A DNA stretch of 64,000 nucleotides, taken from IMG/VR virus record IMGVR_UViG_3300027763_000037, positions 1 through 64,000 of that record. The stretch is one strand, 5' to 3'. Below, piece by piece: positions 28,851-37,168 of this stretch. A model generated the notes under the pieces. That model had not been told where the DNA came from, did not search any database, and saw nothing but the letters and a program-made list of their open reading frames with translations. Position 1 is the first letter of the stretch; every line of letters begins with the position of its first letter. A program made the position numbers and the translations under genes. The DNA is from a virus.

Positions 28851-30982
28851 TTGTTCCTCCTTATCATTGCCCCTGCAATTTGTGATACGATGATTACTGG
28901 GACAATTACTTCTTGCGCTTTCTCTCTCTGATCGTCTGTCATATCCATACCTAATTCAGAGAAATTAGATAGGAGTTCTACTGGGTCCACTGCGAAGACT
29001 GCTCCAAGTGGGTCTGCTAAAAATGCTTCTGTTTGTACTTCTGTTACTGCATCTGCCAATGTAAAGGGCATTGCAGTTTCTCCTGCCTCTGCTTCTCTAT
29101 CATTAAACTCAACAAATGCTTCAGCAAGTGCTGGGTTAGACTTCATCTGCTCAGCAATCTGTGCAACTTCTGAAGGCTTAATACCAAGGTCTTGTGCAAC
29201 CTCAGCCTTTGCTTCTTGAGTCAAGGCTCTGAGTGTTTGGCTAACTGCTGTTATTTGTTCAGCAGAAAGAGTAACTAACTTATTATCCTTGCTTGTAAGG
29301 TTAGCAATAACATTAGATAGATCTTCTTCTGTTCCAGTTCCCTTTTCAGGAATCAGTGCTGCTAAAACTGCATCAGTAATTTCTACATCTGGTTCATTCC
29401 AAGGGTTCTCTTCTGGCTCTGGCTCTGGCCCAGGTTCTGGTGAAGGTTCTGGAGCAGGCTCTTCAGTTGTCTCTGGAGTTGGTTCTGGAGAAGGCTCAGG
29501 GGTTGGTGGTTCCTCTGGGGTAGGCTCAGGAGTAGGTTGGTCTGTAGGGTCCACTGTAGGCTCTGGAGAAGGCTCTGGTGTAGGAGGCTCTTCTGCTGTA
29601 GGTTCAGGGCTTGGTTCTGGTGTTGGTGGTTCCTCAGCAGTTGGTTCTGGACTTGGCTCAGGAGTAGGTGGCTCTTCAGCAGTTGGCTCTGGGCTTGGTT
29701 CTGGTGTAGGCTGATTGGCTGCAGCATTTGCTGCTGCTTGAGCAATAGCAGATTGAATTTCTCTTTGTGACTGCTCGTCATAGTAACGCCATGCGTTATC
29801 AATTGCACTATTGAGATTATTAATTGCTTGCTCGTATCCATCTTCAGCATTATTTTTATTTTGCAATGCCGTTGCAACATTTAAAACTGAGTTATTATAT
29901 TCGTTTGTTTTATTAGTTAAGGTTTGATTGTAACCATTTAATGTTGAAACTGCTTGGTTATAAACATTTAGTTTATCATTGTATACATCTTGGGCTGCGT
30001 TCTTTGCAGCGAGTGCATTGTTGTAGTCGTTGGTCTGTTCTTGTGTTGCTCCAGATCCAGAAGAAAATGTGTTTAGATTACAACTAAAGTTTTGTCCCCA
30101 CACTCTTGGGTTTCCAGCATAGTCGCAACCTGCACCAGTCCAACCTAAACTTCCAGATGAATCATATGGTATTCCCCATCCAAGATGATAAGATCCTGGT
30201 CCCCCACCGTTATACCACCAAATTTCTACATCAAATGTTTTATCTGTGGTTACATTATATATTGGAGAATATTGACTCCATGTTGTTCCCTGTTCCTTCC
30301 AGTTATTAATGGCAAGGTTTCCATCAATATACATCCTAAAACCATCATCTGTGTAACCTGCAAATTTTGTTGATGTGAACCATTCTGGAACTGTTATCTG
30401 TCCAGTAAATTTAACTATAAAGTTTTCATATCTATTACCACAAACTGGACGAGTCATGTAGTTTCCATTTAGTGTTCCACTACATAAGAATTGATCTGTG
30501 GCTGCAAGGCCATCAACCCTGATTAAACTATAAACATTGTATGATAAACCAGCACCACCAGTATTATTTAATGCTTGCTGAGCAGTTGATAAATTAATAT
30601 TTGCTACACCAAGAGCATCGTAGGCATTGTTCTTATTAGTTAGTGCAGTTGCTACTGTCACTGTTTGTCCGTCTACTGCTGATTGGGCTAAGTCTTTTTC
30701 TTCAAGTGCCGTTGCTTTTAGGTCAAGGGAGTTGTCATACAGGTCAGAGGTTTGAGACTGAGTTGATTGTGCAGATACTGCAAGGTCATACTTGTCTTCT
30801 GCCTCTTCAATTAAGGATATGAATTCATCCTTGTAGCCAAGGTCGTCAATGCTATCGTTAAGATCTTGGATTTCTTGGGCTGCAACTGTGAGGGGATCAT
30901 CAGAGTGTGCACCTTCTGGGGACATAAGAAGCCAGCCAAATGCTAATAGTGTGGCTGCTAGTATGCGTATTAGTCTTTTAAT
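28847..30982 (-). CDS. Secreted PA14-domain protein with proline-rich repeats
   Basis: The protein is 711 aa if started at ATT 30982, which gives a textbook signal peptide (Lys-Arg start, then AATLLAFGWLL and cleavage after AHS). An ATG start at 30925 would lose it. Order: helical coiled coils (about 25-130), a PA14-like domain (FAGYTDDGFRMYIDGNLAIN; DVEIWWYNGGG), a second coiled coil, a Pro-Glu-Thr-Ser repeat region, a Glu-rich helical domain, and a C-terminal hydrophobic helix with RRNK, probably a membrane anchor. PA14 domains bind glycans. It is the most likely target for hydroxyproline glycosylation by phage enzymes. Upstream: GGGGGAAAGG ribosome site and TATAAT. Confidence 0.75.
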   Translation of the reverse strand: MKRLIRILAATLLAFGWLLMSPEGAHSDDPLTVAAQEIQDLNDSIDDLGYKDEFISLIEEAEDKYDLAVSAQSTQSQTSDLYDNSLDLKATALEEKDLAQSAVDGQTVTVATALTNKNNAYDALGVANINLSTAQQALNNTGGAGLSYNVYSLIRVDGLAATDQFLCSGTLNGNYMTRPVCGNRYENFIVKFTGQITVPEWFTSTKFAGYTDDGFRMYIDGNLAINNWKEQGTTWSQYSPIYNVTTDKTFDVEIWWYNGGGPGSYHLGWGIPYDSSGSLGWTGAGCDYAGNPRVWGQNFSCNLNTFSSGSGATQEQTNDYNNALAAKNAAQDVYNDKLNVYNQAVSTLNGYNQTLTNKTNEYNNSVLNVATALQNKNNAEDGYEQAINNLNSAIDNAWRYYDEQSQREIQSAIAQAAANAAANQPTPEPSPEPTAEEPPTPEPSPEPTAEEPPTPEPSPEPTAEEPPTPEPSPEPTVDPTDQPTPEPTPEEPPTPEPSPEPTPETTEEPAPEPSPEPGPEPEPEENPWNEPDVEITDAVLAALIPEKGTGTEEDLSNVIANLTSKDNKLVTLSAEQITAVSQTLRALTQEAKAEVAQDLGIKPSEVAQIAEQMKSNPALAEAFVEFNDREAEAGETAMPFTLADAVTEVQTEAFLADPLGAVFAVDPVELLSNFSELGMDMTDDQREKAQEVIVPVIIVSQIAGAMIRRNK
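29410..29712. repeat. Tandem Pro-rich coding repeats
   Basis: A run of near-identical units in the minus-strand gene encodes PTPEPSPEPTAEEP (14 aa, 42 bases) three full times plus degenerate copies with TVDPTDQ, TPEEP and TPETTEE. The DNA is built from ggttctgg/ggctcttc-like words. Such repeats are prone to length change between related phages. Confidence 0.75.
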
Positions 30983-31026
30983 TTACCTTTCCCCCTTACA
31001 GACTGATGTCTGATAGGATGATTATA
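30983..31026 (-). promoter_or_regulatory. Promoter and leader hairpin of the PA14 gene
   Basis: -10 TATAAT (31026-31021) is followed by a leader with a CAGAC/GTCTG hairpin and the GGGGGAAAGG ribosome site, six to eight bases before the ATT start. No consensus -35 is seen. The site lies right after the terminator of the gene upstream. Confidence 0.6.
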
Positions 31027-31040
31027 CCATTTTATTGCAC

Positions 31041-31072
31041 AAAAAAGGGGCTACCGTAATTGGTAACCCCTT
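31041..31072 (-). terminator. Rho-independent terminator of the surface-protein gene
   Basis: On the minus strand GGGGTTACC pairs with GGTAGCCCC (one mismatch) over AATTAC, followed by six T. It lies 15-46 bases after the stop of the gene at 31087. It separates the two secreted-protein genes into independent units. Confidence 0.88.
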
Positions 31073-31086
31073 AAATGTTGGACTAA

Positions 31087-32280
31087 TTACTTAACGTAAG
31101 TAACCTTTGCCTTTGGATTCTTTGCATTCCACTTCTTTGCAAGTGCATTGAAAGCATCCTTAATTGACTTAAGTGCAGCAGCATTGTCTGCTGTTAACTT
31201 AGCGATAGTTGCATCCTTAGCAAGGACAACTGCATCTGAAGCAGTCTTTGCATCAGCAAGTGCCTTAGCAAGAGCAGCATCTGAAGCAGTCTTTGCATCT
31301 GCAAGTGCCTTATCTGAAGCAACCTTAGCAGCAACTGCATCTGCAGTAGCCTTTGCAAGGGCAGCATCTGAAGCAGCCTTAGCAGCAACAGCATCTGAAG
31401 CAGCCTTTACGACTGCAGCATCTGAGATTGCTTTAGCAGCAAGGGCTGCATCCTTAGCAGCAGTTTGTGCTGCAAGTTCTGATACTAGATCACGAACTGT
31501 GATTTCTGCAAACGGTGCTAGTGCACGAGCAGGAAGACCAACTACATCAGCAGTTGTTGCATCTCCAGCAGTTGTAGGTGAGAATGTGATTAGTGATCGT
31601 GTTCCAGTTGCTGGAAGTGTTGCAACAAACTTTGCAACTCCAAAATCTGAAAGTGTAGCACCAGTTGTTACTGTTGCTGTATCCATAACTGCTGTTGAAG
31701 CAAACACTGTTGCAGTGATTGACTTAGCAGATACCTTGTTGCCAAATGTATCTGTTGCAGTTACTGAGATGTCTTGCTTTGTACCAGCAGCACCAGCAGA
31801 AGGAGCAGATACTGTAAGAGTATTAATCTTACCAGCAGTTCCCTGTACGTAGTATGTAAGTGTTGTACCCTGATTTGTGATTACAACTGTACCAATTGCT
31901 GTTGTCTTTGTGTAGACATAAAATGTTGCTGTTGTTCCTGTACCAGTTGCAATTGTCAAAGATGATGATCCTGATGTTGCTCCTACTGGTGCAGCAGTTG
32001 TGTGTAGTGCAGACACGATTGTTGCATTTGTTGCTACGACTGAAACGCTTGTTCCAACATCAACTGTTGCAATAAACTTTAGTGCGTCAGCAGCATCTAC
32101 TGAGTTGTCTGCAGGGACTGGTAGTGATGCAGGCGTTGCGATTGCTGATGCTGTAGTGTTTGCTACAGTGTCAAGCGATACAGCGACTGTCATTACAGCA
32201 GCGTTTGCAGGCGTTGCTACGATTGTGCCAATCGTCATGGCTGCAACCATGGCTAGGGCGATTTTCTTAAATGAATTCAT
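31087..32280 (-). CDS. Secreted surface-type protein with Ig-like and Ala-rich coiled coil
   Basis: The 397-aa protein has a signal peptide (MNSFKKIALAMVAAMTIGTI to ANA), a region of Ser/Thr/Val-rich beta repeats with DTFGNKVSAKSITATVF (an Ig-like or bacterial surface-repeat motif), and a coiled coil of alternating Ala, Lys, Asp (repeats like ASDAALAKA) to about residue 360. The end KSIKDAFNALAKKWNAKNPK is a recurring C terminus in surface proteins of small freshwater actinobacteria as I recall it. Its codons are much richer in GC than neighbouring genes, which suggests capture from the host. It might mask or replace host surface layers. Confidence 0.75.
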   Translation of the reverse strand: MNSFKKIALAMVAAMTIGTIVATPANAAVMTVAVSLDTVANTTASAIATPASLPVPADNSVDAADALKFIATVDVGTSVSVVATNATIVSALHTTAAPVGATSGSSSLTIATGTGTTATFYVYTKTTAIGTVVITNQGTTLTYYVQGTAGKINTLTVSAPSAGAAGTKQDISVTATDTFGNKVSAKSITATVFASTAVMDTATVTTGATLSDFGVAKFVATLPATGTRSLITFSPTTAGDATTADVVGLPARALAPFAEITVRDLVSELAAQTAAKDAALAAKAISDAAVVKAASDAVAAKAASDAALAKATADAVAAKVASDKALADAKTASDAALAKALADAKTASDAVVLAKDATIAKLTADNAAALKSIKDAFNALAKKWNAKNPKAKVTYVK

Positions 32281-32297
32281 TCGGTATTTCTCCTTGT

Positions 32298-34073
32298 TTA
32301 TAGTGTTTTTAGTCTGTCCAAATAGTCTTTTATATCTTCTATTTGGCTAGGCTTATATTGTATCACGTTCTCAGGTAGAGTGTCAAACTGATTAGGTCTA
32401 TCCCTAAATGTATGAATATCTATCTCTGCATTATTATCTTTTGGGGTATGTGATATTGCCCCAAATATTGCTCCACACACAGCATCAGCCAAGTCCTTTG
32501 ACTTTTTGCGTGGGTGGTCAACTCTATCATTTTTCATGATTTTTAACTGTGTCAATTCATCGAACAAAAGTTCAATTGCTGGCATGACTAATCTTTCCTC
32601 ATACACAAGCATTGCCATATCCTCATAATGTTTTTTAGCAACAGAAACAGTATCAGTTCTCATTCCTACTTGCTTTAACTCATTTTGAATATCAAAAGAT
32701 TGCCAACGGTCAAATGAAACCATTCCAATATCAAACCCAAGCCTTCTGAGGTTTTGTATCCACTGCTTTACCTCTGAGAGATTTACTGGGCCTTCCACCT
32801 TTGGCTCCCACCAAACAACGGCATCTACTATGACAATTGGAGCAACCTGTTCGTAATTATTGATAACTTGTATGTTTACCCATTTTTCTACATGAGCAAT
32901 AGCAACAGCACATTTATCGTGTTTCTGTGCAAGGTCAGCATGTACATAATATTTCTTAGTTGGATCTGGCTTAAATGATTCATCAAACCTTTTGAATGTA
33001 TCTATTGGGTTTCTTGATGTCATGCAGGCTCTAACTTTTTCATGCTGTTTAAAGAATGCATCGGATGCAAATGTTGGAACACATGCAAAACGCATCATCG
33101 CATCTCCAAGGTCGGTATAAAAAGCAATCTTAAAATCATCAATTTGTCTTGTTGGGTTTACTTCCCATGTAGGTCTTTTTAGTGCAAACACTCCTGGGTA
33201 TTTGTATGAGATGATATGATCTTCATCCCAGGAAATTTCCAAAGAATTGTTTGGGTCATCATCTGGAAGATCTGGATTAAGAACAAACTTGTGAGTTCTT
33301 TCAATTAATTCTTTTTCAAGAATTACGTCATCATACTTTTCTGAAATAAAGTCACCTGGATATCTTGGAAATGAAAGCAAAACAACCTTACCAAGATCAG
33401 GGAAACGAGAGTCTACTGATCCACGGAAAGCCTTATAAATATTCTCAGCAGTCTTTCCTTGTTCATTACCTGTTCCCACTTCAGATGCAAAACCAGAAAT
33501 CTCGTCAAGCACTGCAAGTAAAAGGTTTAAACCTTCATGAGATTCTCTTTCTGAGTGACCAGAATAAACAGTAATAGATTTATTAAACTCAACTGAGTCT
33601 GCTTTAGCATAATACTTTCCAGCAAACCAAGGGGACTTCTCAATCTTACTTTTAAAACCTTTAAAGAAAACATTCTTTGCTTGCTGTGCGTTAATAGCCA
33701 CATTGATAAGGTCAATAGCATCGCCAGATGGCTTACCAAAGTACTTTGCTGGGTCTTTAAGGCATAGAAGTTTGTATACGATATATGAGCATGCTACGGT
33801 TGATGTAAAGTCTTTTCCAGATCCCTTGCCGAGTTGCAGGATGATTTCATTTTTTGTGTACTTATCAAAGTATCTTGCTCCTTCTTCTTCGCCCATAATC
33901 TCCATAAGATCTTCTTTACGATATATCTGGCTCATGGCCTCGACAATGTCGTATTGAATATCAGAAAGTCCAGGTTGTCCAAGATACGCCTCGCCCTCAA
34001 CAAATGTCTTAGCATCTACTGGCATCTCTTCAAAATGATTATCCTTTAGTACCTCAAGAAACTCATTGAACAT
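32298..34073 (-). CDS. terL: Terminase large subunit
   Basis: ATG 34073 is preferred to TTG 34082. The 591-aa protein has the packaging ATPase with Walker A QLGKGSGKDF near residue 80, Walker B LLAVLDEIS at about 185-193, and a coupling segment ENIYKAFRGS. The C-terminal RNaseH-like nuclease has the first Asp in YYVHADLAQKHDKCAVAIAH, the second in MVSFDRWQSFD and a later acidic DLADAVCGA. It cuts and translocates DNA into proheads. Its layout matches actinophage terminases, and the gene overlaps the small-subunit gene by 11 bases. Confidence 0.95.
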   Translation of the reverse strand: MFNEFLEVLKDNHFEEMPVDAKTFVEGEAYLGQPGLSDIQYDIVEAMSQIYRKEDLMEIMGEEEGARYFDKYTKNEIILQLGKGSGKDFTSTVACSYIVYKLLCLKDPAKYFGKPSGDAIDLINVAINAQQAKNVFFKGFKSKIEKSPWFAGKYYAKADSVEFNKSITVYSGHSERESHEGLNLLLAVLDEISGFASEVGTGNEQGKTAENIYKAFRGSVDSRFPDLGKVVLLSFPRYPGDFISEKYDDVILEKELIERTHKFVLNPDLPDDDPNNSLEISWDEDHIISYKYPGVFALKRPTWEVNPTRQIDDFKIAFYTDLGDAMMRFACVPTFASDAFFKQHEKVRACMTSRNPIDTFKRFDESFKPDPTKKYYVHADLAQKHDKCAVAIAHVEKWVNIQVINNYEQVAPIVIVDAVVWWEPKVEGPVNLSEVKQWIQNLRRLGFDIGMVSFDRWQSFDIQNELKQVGMRTDTVSVAKKHYEDMAMLVYEERLVMPAIELLFDELTQLKIMKNDRVDHPRKKSKDLADAVCGAIFGAISHTPKDNNAEIDIHTFRDRPNQFDTLPENVIQYKPSQIEDIKDYLDRLKTL

Positions 34074-34599
34074 CGTGGACAACTGTAATCACCTCATTGT
34101 CTTTTGCAAATGAAGATAGTCTACGCATAATCTCATCACGAACCTGTGGATACTCAGAAGCAATATCTTTTAATATTGAAACAAGAACTTCTTGACGGCG
34201 CTCAATCTCCATCATTTCTTCTGCTAACTCTTTATTCTCAAGAAGACCAGCCTTTTGTAGCATGTCTATACGCTTAGACTCAATGTCCATAACAAGTTTA
34301 ATTGCTGCGGTCTTTGCACTAAGATTATTAGTCATTGATGCCTCATCAATAACCTCATATGTACGAGATACTAACTTACTATAGTGAGTATCTGCTGCTG
34401 CCAAGGCTTCTTTAGCACGAGCACGGATAGCATCATTTGCAGATGCCATAACTTTCCACTCATTAATAAGTGTAACAACTTTTGTTCTTGGTATGTCCAA
34501 CTGCTTTGAAATTACTGTAGGATCATTTCCTTTTAGGTATTCTTCTACAACAAGATTGACTTGATCAAGGTGCTTAACTAGGTCATCTTCAGTTGACAT
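34063..34599 (-). CDS. terS: Terminase small subunit-like
   Basis: The 178-aa protein has an N-terminal helix-turn-helix (DPTVISKQLDIPRTKVVTLI) followed by long helices (residues 50-150) that could form the oligomeric ring, and an acidic end. It directly precedes and overlaps terL, the classic place for the DNA-recognition subunit. The sequence itself is not diagnostic, so the call rests on position, size and the HTH. Confidence 0.75.
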   Translation of the reverse strand: MSTEDDLVKHLDQVNLVVEEYLKGNDPTVISKQLDIPRTKVVTLINEWKVMASANDAIRARAKEALAAADTHYSKLVSRTYEVIDEASMTNNLSAKTAAIKLVMDIESKRIDMLQKAGLLENKELAEEMMEIERRQEVLVSILKDIASEYPQVRDEIMRRLSSFAKDNEVITVVHDVQ

Positions 34600-34861
34600 T
34601 ATTTAACTCCCGTGCAATTTTTAGCAAGATTAAATAGCCAATCAGGTCATCAATATCGTTGTCACCAATAAAGGATCCACCTCTTGAAATCCTAGAAAGT
34701 TTATCATCAATGCGAACATGTAGTTGTTCAACATTGTCAGAGGTAGCAAAAATTCTAACGGGGTTAAGCGCTGAATCTCCATAAGACTTGTTTTTTGCAA
34801 TAAGCATTGACTTTATCTCATCACAGACCTGGCCAATAGTAAACTGTGTTTCTTCACTCAT
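34589..34861 (-). CDS. Nmad1/DUF1599-like nucleotide-modification-associated protein
   Basis: The 90-aa protein starts at ATG 34861 (MSEETQFTIGQ). It has LIAKNKSYGDSALNPVRIFA and LHVRIDDKLSRISRG, followed by DDLIGYLILLKIA. This matches the DUF1599/Nmad1 pattern (KNxDYGDS...RxDDKLxRL...DxxxDLxGYxxL). The family is helical and is often found beside nucleotide-modifying enzymes in phages. Its role is unproven. Confidence 0.7.
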   Translation of the reverse strand: MSEETQFTIGQVCDEIKSMLIAKNKSYGDSALNPVRIFATSDNVEQLHVRIDDKLSRISRGGSFIGDNDIDDLIGYLILLKIARELNNVN

Positions 34862-34988
34862 AGTTTTCCTCTTCATCAAGTTCCCAATCAAACGTTTCTG
34901 GAATTCCTTTTAGTAAAGCAAATGCAAAACTAAAACCAACTGCACCTGCTACAGCAAGTGCAATAAGAGTCTTTTCAATTCTTTTCAT
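34854..34988 (-). CDS. 44-aa single-pass membrane protein
   Basis: MKRIEKTLIALAVAGAVGFS is followed by FAFALLKGIPETFDWELDEE. It has one Lys-flanked membrane helix with an acidic tail. It is coupled by overlap to the HTH gene upstream and the Nmad1-like gene downstream. Confidence 0.55.
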   Translation of the reverse strand: MKRIEKTLIALAVAGAVGFSFAFALLKGIPETFDWELDEEENYE

Positions 34989-35140
34989 CGCTTTGACTTC
35001 CTTAATCCAAATTTAGCAAGGTATACATAAATAGTTTCCACGCTTACTCCACACTCCTTAGCGATATCTTCTGGAGTTTTCTTATCCATATGATATCTTT
35101 TCTTAAGCCATAGTTCACTTGTATATAGTTTAGCAGTCAT
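34985..35140 (-). CDS. 51-aa helix-turn-helix protein
   Basis: MTAKLYTSELWLKKRYHMDK continues with KTPEDIAKECGVSVETIYVY and ends LAKFGLRKSKR. The segment TPEDIAKECGVSVETIYVYL is a clean HTH. It may regulate the operon or assist DNA recognition by a neighbouring nuclease. The coupling ATGA overlap supports it as real. Confidence 0.65.
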   Translation of the reverse strand: MTAKLYTSELWLKKRYHMDKKTPEDIAKECGVSVETIYVYLAKFGLRKSKR

Positions 35141-35144
35141 AAGG

Positions 35145-35711
35145 TTATTTGTCAACCCCTATCGCCTTGTTCCAGTTTGATAACGCCCAGTGGCCAATTC
35201 CACAAGCATCTGCTACATCGTTATCAGTAATAGTTCTATCATATATAGTGTTGATGTATCTTATTGTTCTTTGCTTTCTTAATTCTCTTTCGTGTGTTTT
35301 AATCCATGATTCTGACTTACCTGGATTTTGTGCTTTAATTATTAATTTTTCTTCTTTACTTATTTTTTTATTACCAATAAAATTCTGCCAAGTAATGGGA
35401 GCAACCTTGCCAATAACTTTTGTACCAACCTGACCAGCCGATCCAAGGATTGCTCCCTGGACTAAAGCAAGATCAGCAGCAGTTTTTGGACTATTCATAA
35501 ACACAGTATGTTCAATTATAATTGCTTCAAAGCCACCATAGTAATCAAAAAAGGCTCGTACCTTTTGCCCAGCATCCATAACCTTCTCGTATGTATCCTT
35601 ACCCTGAAAATTAATCTTTCCAACAGCGCCCAATGTTTTTTGTTGTGTATCAAACAAAGCAAAGGCAAAATTATTTGTACTAGCATCAATAGCACATATT
35701 GTCTTTGGCAT
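35145..35711 (-). CDS. RuvC-like Holliday junction resolvase
   Basis: ATG 35711 (MPKTICAIDASTNNFAFALF) follows a GAGG ribosome site. The 188-aa protein has the RNaseH-fold acidic residues: Asp in ICAIDAST, Glu in AIIIEHTVFM, and Asp residues in TDNDVADACGIG. This is the RuvC/YqgF-type pattern with a central helical region (KISKEEKLIIKAQ). Phage enzymes of this kind resolve branched DNA before packaging. It lies between the terminase and nuclease genes. Confidence 0.8.
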   Translation of the reverse strand: MPKTICAIDASTNNFAFALFDTQQKTLGAVGKINFQGKDTYEKVMDAGQKVRAFFDYYGGFEAIIIEHTVFMNSPKTAADLALVQGAILGSAGQVGTKVIGKVAPITWQNFIGNKKISKEEKLIIKAQNPGKSESWIKTHERELRKQRTIRYINTIYDRTITDNDVADACGIGHWALSNWNKAIGVDK

Positions 35712-35727
35712 AACCTCAAACCCCCAT

Positions 35728-36012
35728 TTATTTTTCATCAAACATTGCCTTTATTTCTTTTAGTGTAAGATTAACTTCTTTTGGACTGACAATGCAAAAA
35801 CCGCAAAGTGGGTCGTCATTATATATTGACAACTGTACTTGGCAGTTTGAGCAAAGTCTTACCTTACCAATTCTTTTTTTACGCTTTGTGTAAACGTATC
35901 TTTGTGCAATATTTTCTTTTGTTGCAGAGTTTCTACATTCTGCAGAACAATATATCTGATAAGATATTTTTGTTTCAAAGTTTACATCACACCATTTGCA
36001 ATTCTTCACCAA
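35728..36012 (-). CDS. Double zinc-ribbon protein
   Basis: The 94-aa protein has CKWCDVNFETKISYQIYCSA (CxxC ... C) with a further C in AEC, and then CSNCQVQLSIYNDDPLCGFC. Two zinc sites are likely. It ends in an amphipathic helix, LTLKEIKAMFDEK. DNA or protein binding is likely. It overlaps the Cas4-like nuclease gene by 26 bases. Confidence 0.65.
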   Translation of the reverse strand: MVKNCKWCDVNFETKISYQIYCSAECRNSATKENIAQRYVYTKRKKRIGKVRLCSNCQVQLSIYNDDPLCGFCIVSPKEVNLTLKEIKAMFDEK

Positions 36013-36811
36013 GAACCTCCAAGGATTTGAGTTTTACAACCCCTGTCCCTGCAGACTCACATGCCTTTTTAATTGGGCATGACTTGCAAATTTTTGAATT
36101 AGATCGATAATTTTTTGTTGGCAAAGTTTGATTTTCCCAATTTTTTCTTACCTCTCTCATCCAATCAAATGCCTGGTCTACCCACCGACGGTAATGATCG
36201 TTTACTTCTACAGGCAAAATAAGAAGTTCATGATTGTTTTTATTTTCATAAATCAATACTCCCTTTGCCTTTTTAAAAATTTTCATATAAATTAACAACT
36301 GCATAAGGTGACCGCTCTTTGCCTTATTTTTTGTTTTTCTATACTCAAATCCTTCATTCATCATTGTCTTAATTTCACCAATGAGTTCTTCTCCTTGCCA
36401 GTCAAGCATCACATCGCCATATCCAAAGATAGGAGGATCATCATATCTAACCTTAAACTCTGTAGTATCTTCGCCTTCATCATCTTTATAGATTTTTGCA
36501 ATTTTAGAATTCATCATTGCTGCCTGAATTCTTGCATGAGAAAGACTTCCAGCAGTCATATTTGCTGCGCTGTAGGCATCTGCATTATCTTCAAACATTT
36601 GACCATCAAAAGCCAGATACCAATACCTTGGGCACTCTCCATGACCAAAGGCAATAGTTGATGGCGCAAAAGTTTTCTTTGTTGTATGCTTATCAACTCT
36701 TTTTATAGTATATCCTTCTTGAATTTTTTGAATTAGCCCAGCAACATCCATAGGATGGATTGGCTGCTCTTCTGGCTTTATCATAATCGTGTGCAATAAA
36801 TTTTTTGTCAT
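35987..36811 (-). CDS. Cas4/RecB-like iron-sulfur nuclease
   Basis: The 274-aa protein has the PD-(D/E)xK core: GHGECPRYWYLAFD (first Cys), FGYGDVMLDW (Asp), ELIGEIKTM (ExK), and GHLMQLLIYMKIF (QxxxY). A C-terminal CKSCPIKKAC supplies three Cys that with the first form a 4Fe-4S site, as in Cas4 and AddB. It likely degrades or processes DNA ends during recombination. It is not part of a CRISPR system; no array is present. Confidence 0.82.
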   Translation of the reverse strand: MTKNLLHTIMIKPEEQPIHPMDVAGLIQKIQEGYTIKRVDKHTTKKTFAPSTIAFGHGECPRYWYLAFDGQMFEDNADAYSAANMTAGSLSHARIQAAMMNSKIAKIYKDDEGEDTTEFKVRYDDPPIFGYGDVMLDWQGEELIGEIKTMMNEGFEYRKTKNKAKSGHLMQLLIYMKIFKKAKGVLIYENKNNHELLILPVEVNDHYRRWVDQAFDWMREVRKNWENQTLPTKNYRSNSKICKSCPIKKACESAGTGVVKLKSLEVLGEELQMV

Positions 36812-36839
36812 TGTTATTATTCTCGTTTCTGTTAATCTA

Positions 36840-36845
36840 AGTATA
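36840..36845 (-). promoter_or_regulatory. -10 box TATACT before nuclease-packaging operon
   Basis: TATACT lies 28 bases before ATG 36811. The short leader is A-rich. The site lies beyond the stop of the gene at 36854. No good -35 is visible. Confidence 0.5.
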
Positions 36846-36853
36846 GCAGAGAA

Positions 36854-37159
36854 TTACTTTGTTGTGTACTTTAATGCAGAAACAAGATTGTTAATTGCTT
36901 CGGCTGCGGTGTAGTATAAGTTCTTCTTTCCACGATCAGACTTATCTACATTTGCCATCCAGGTAGCCTTTAAGGCCATTTTTGCTGCAATTGCCTGAAG
37001 TCTAACTATCTCAACTGTTACAACATTTAAAGGAATATCTGGCTTTAAGATAACCTTGGCAATAAATGTAAGAGCAGTAGTAAGTTCTTCATCTTCCATG
37101 TAGTCTGCAATTTCAGACAGACCATTAATCATACTAATAGTGGTTGTATTTTCTGACAC
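36854..37159 (-). CDS. Hypothetical helical 101-aa protein
   Basis: The protein is all-helical, with ISMINGLSEIADYMEDEELT and LQAIAAKMALKATWMANVDK. Similar small proteins occur near the replication genes of actinophages, but the function is unknown. It lies between the oxygenase triplet and the nuclease operon. Confidence 0.6.
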   Translation of the reverse strand: MSENTTTISMINGLSEIADYMEDEELTTALTFIAKVILKPDIPLNVVTVEIVRLQAIAAKMALKATWMANVDKSDRGKKNLYYTAAEAINNLVSALKYTTK

Positions 37160-37168
37160 GCTGTACTC

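Noticed and set aside
29289-29714. Plus-strand open frame of 141 aa rich in Gly, Ser and Val
   Set aside because: It is the antisense of the Pro-Glu-Thr repeat in the 28847 gene. Its composition is only the mirror of that repeat and it has no ribosome site.
31148-31852. Plus-strand Ala/Ser-rich frame of 234 aa
   Set aside because: It is antisense to the Ala-rich coiled coil of the surface protein; low complexity and no start signal.
35987-36811. Cas4-like gene as part of a CRISPR system
   Set aside because: No repeat-spacer array or other cas gene in the window. Stand-alone Cas4/RecB-like nucleases are common in phages.
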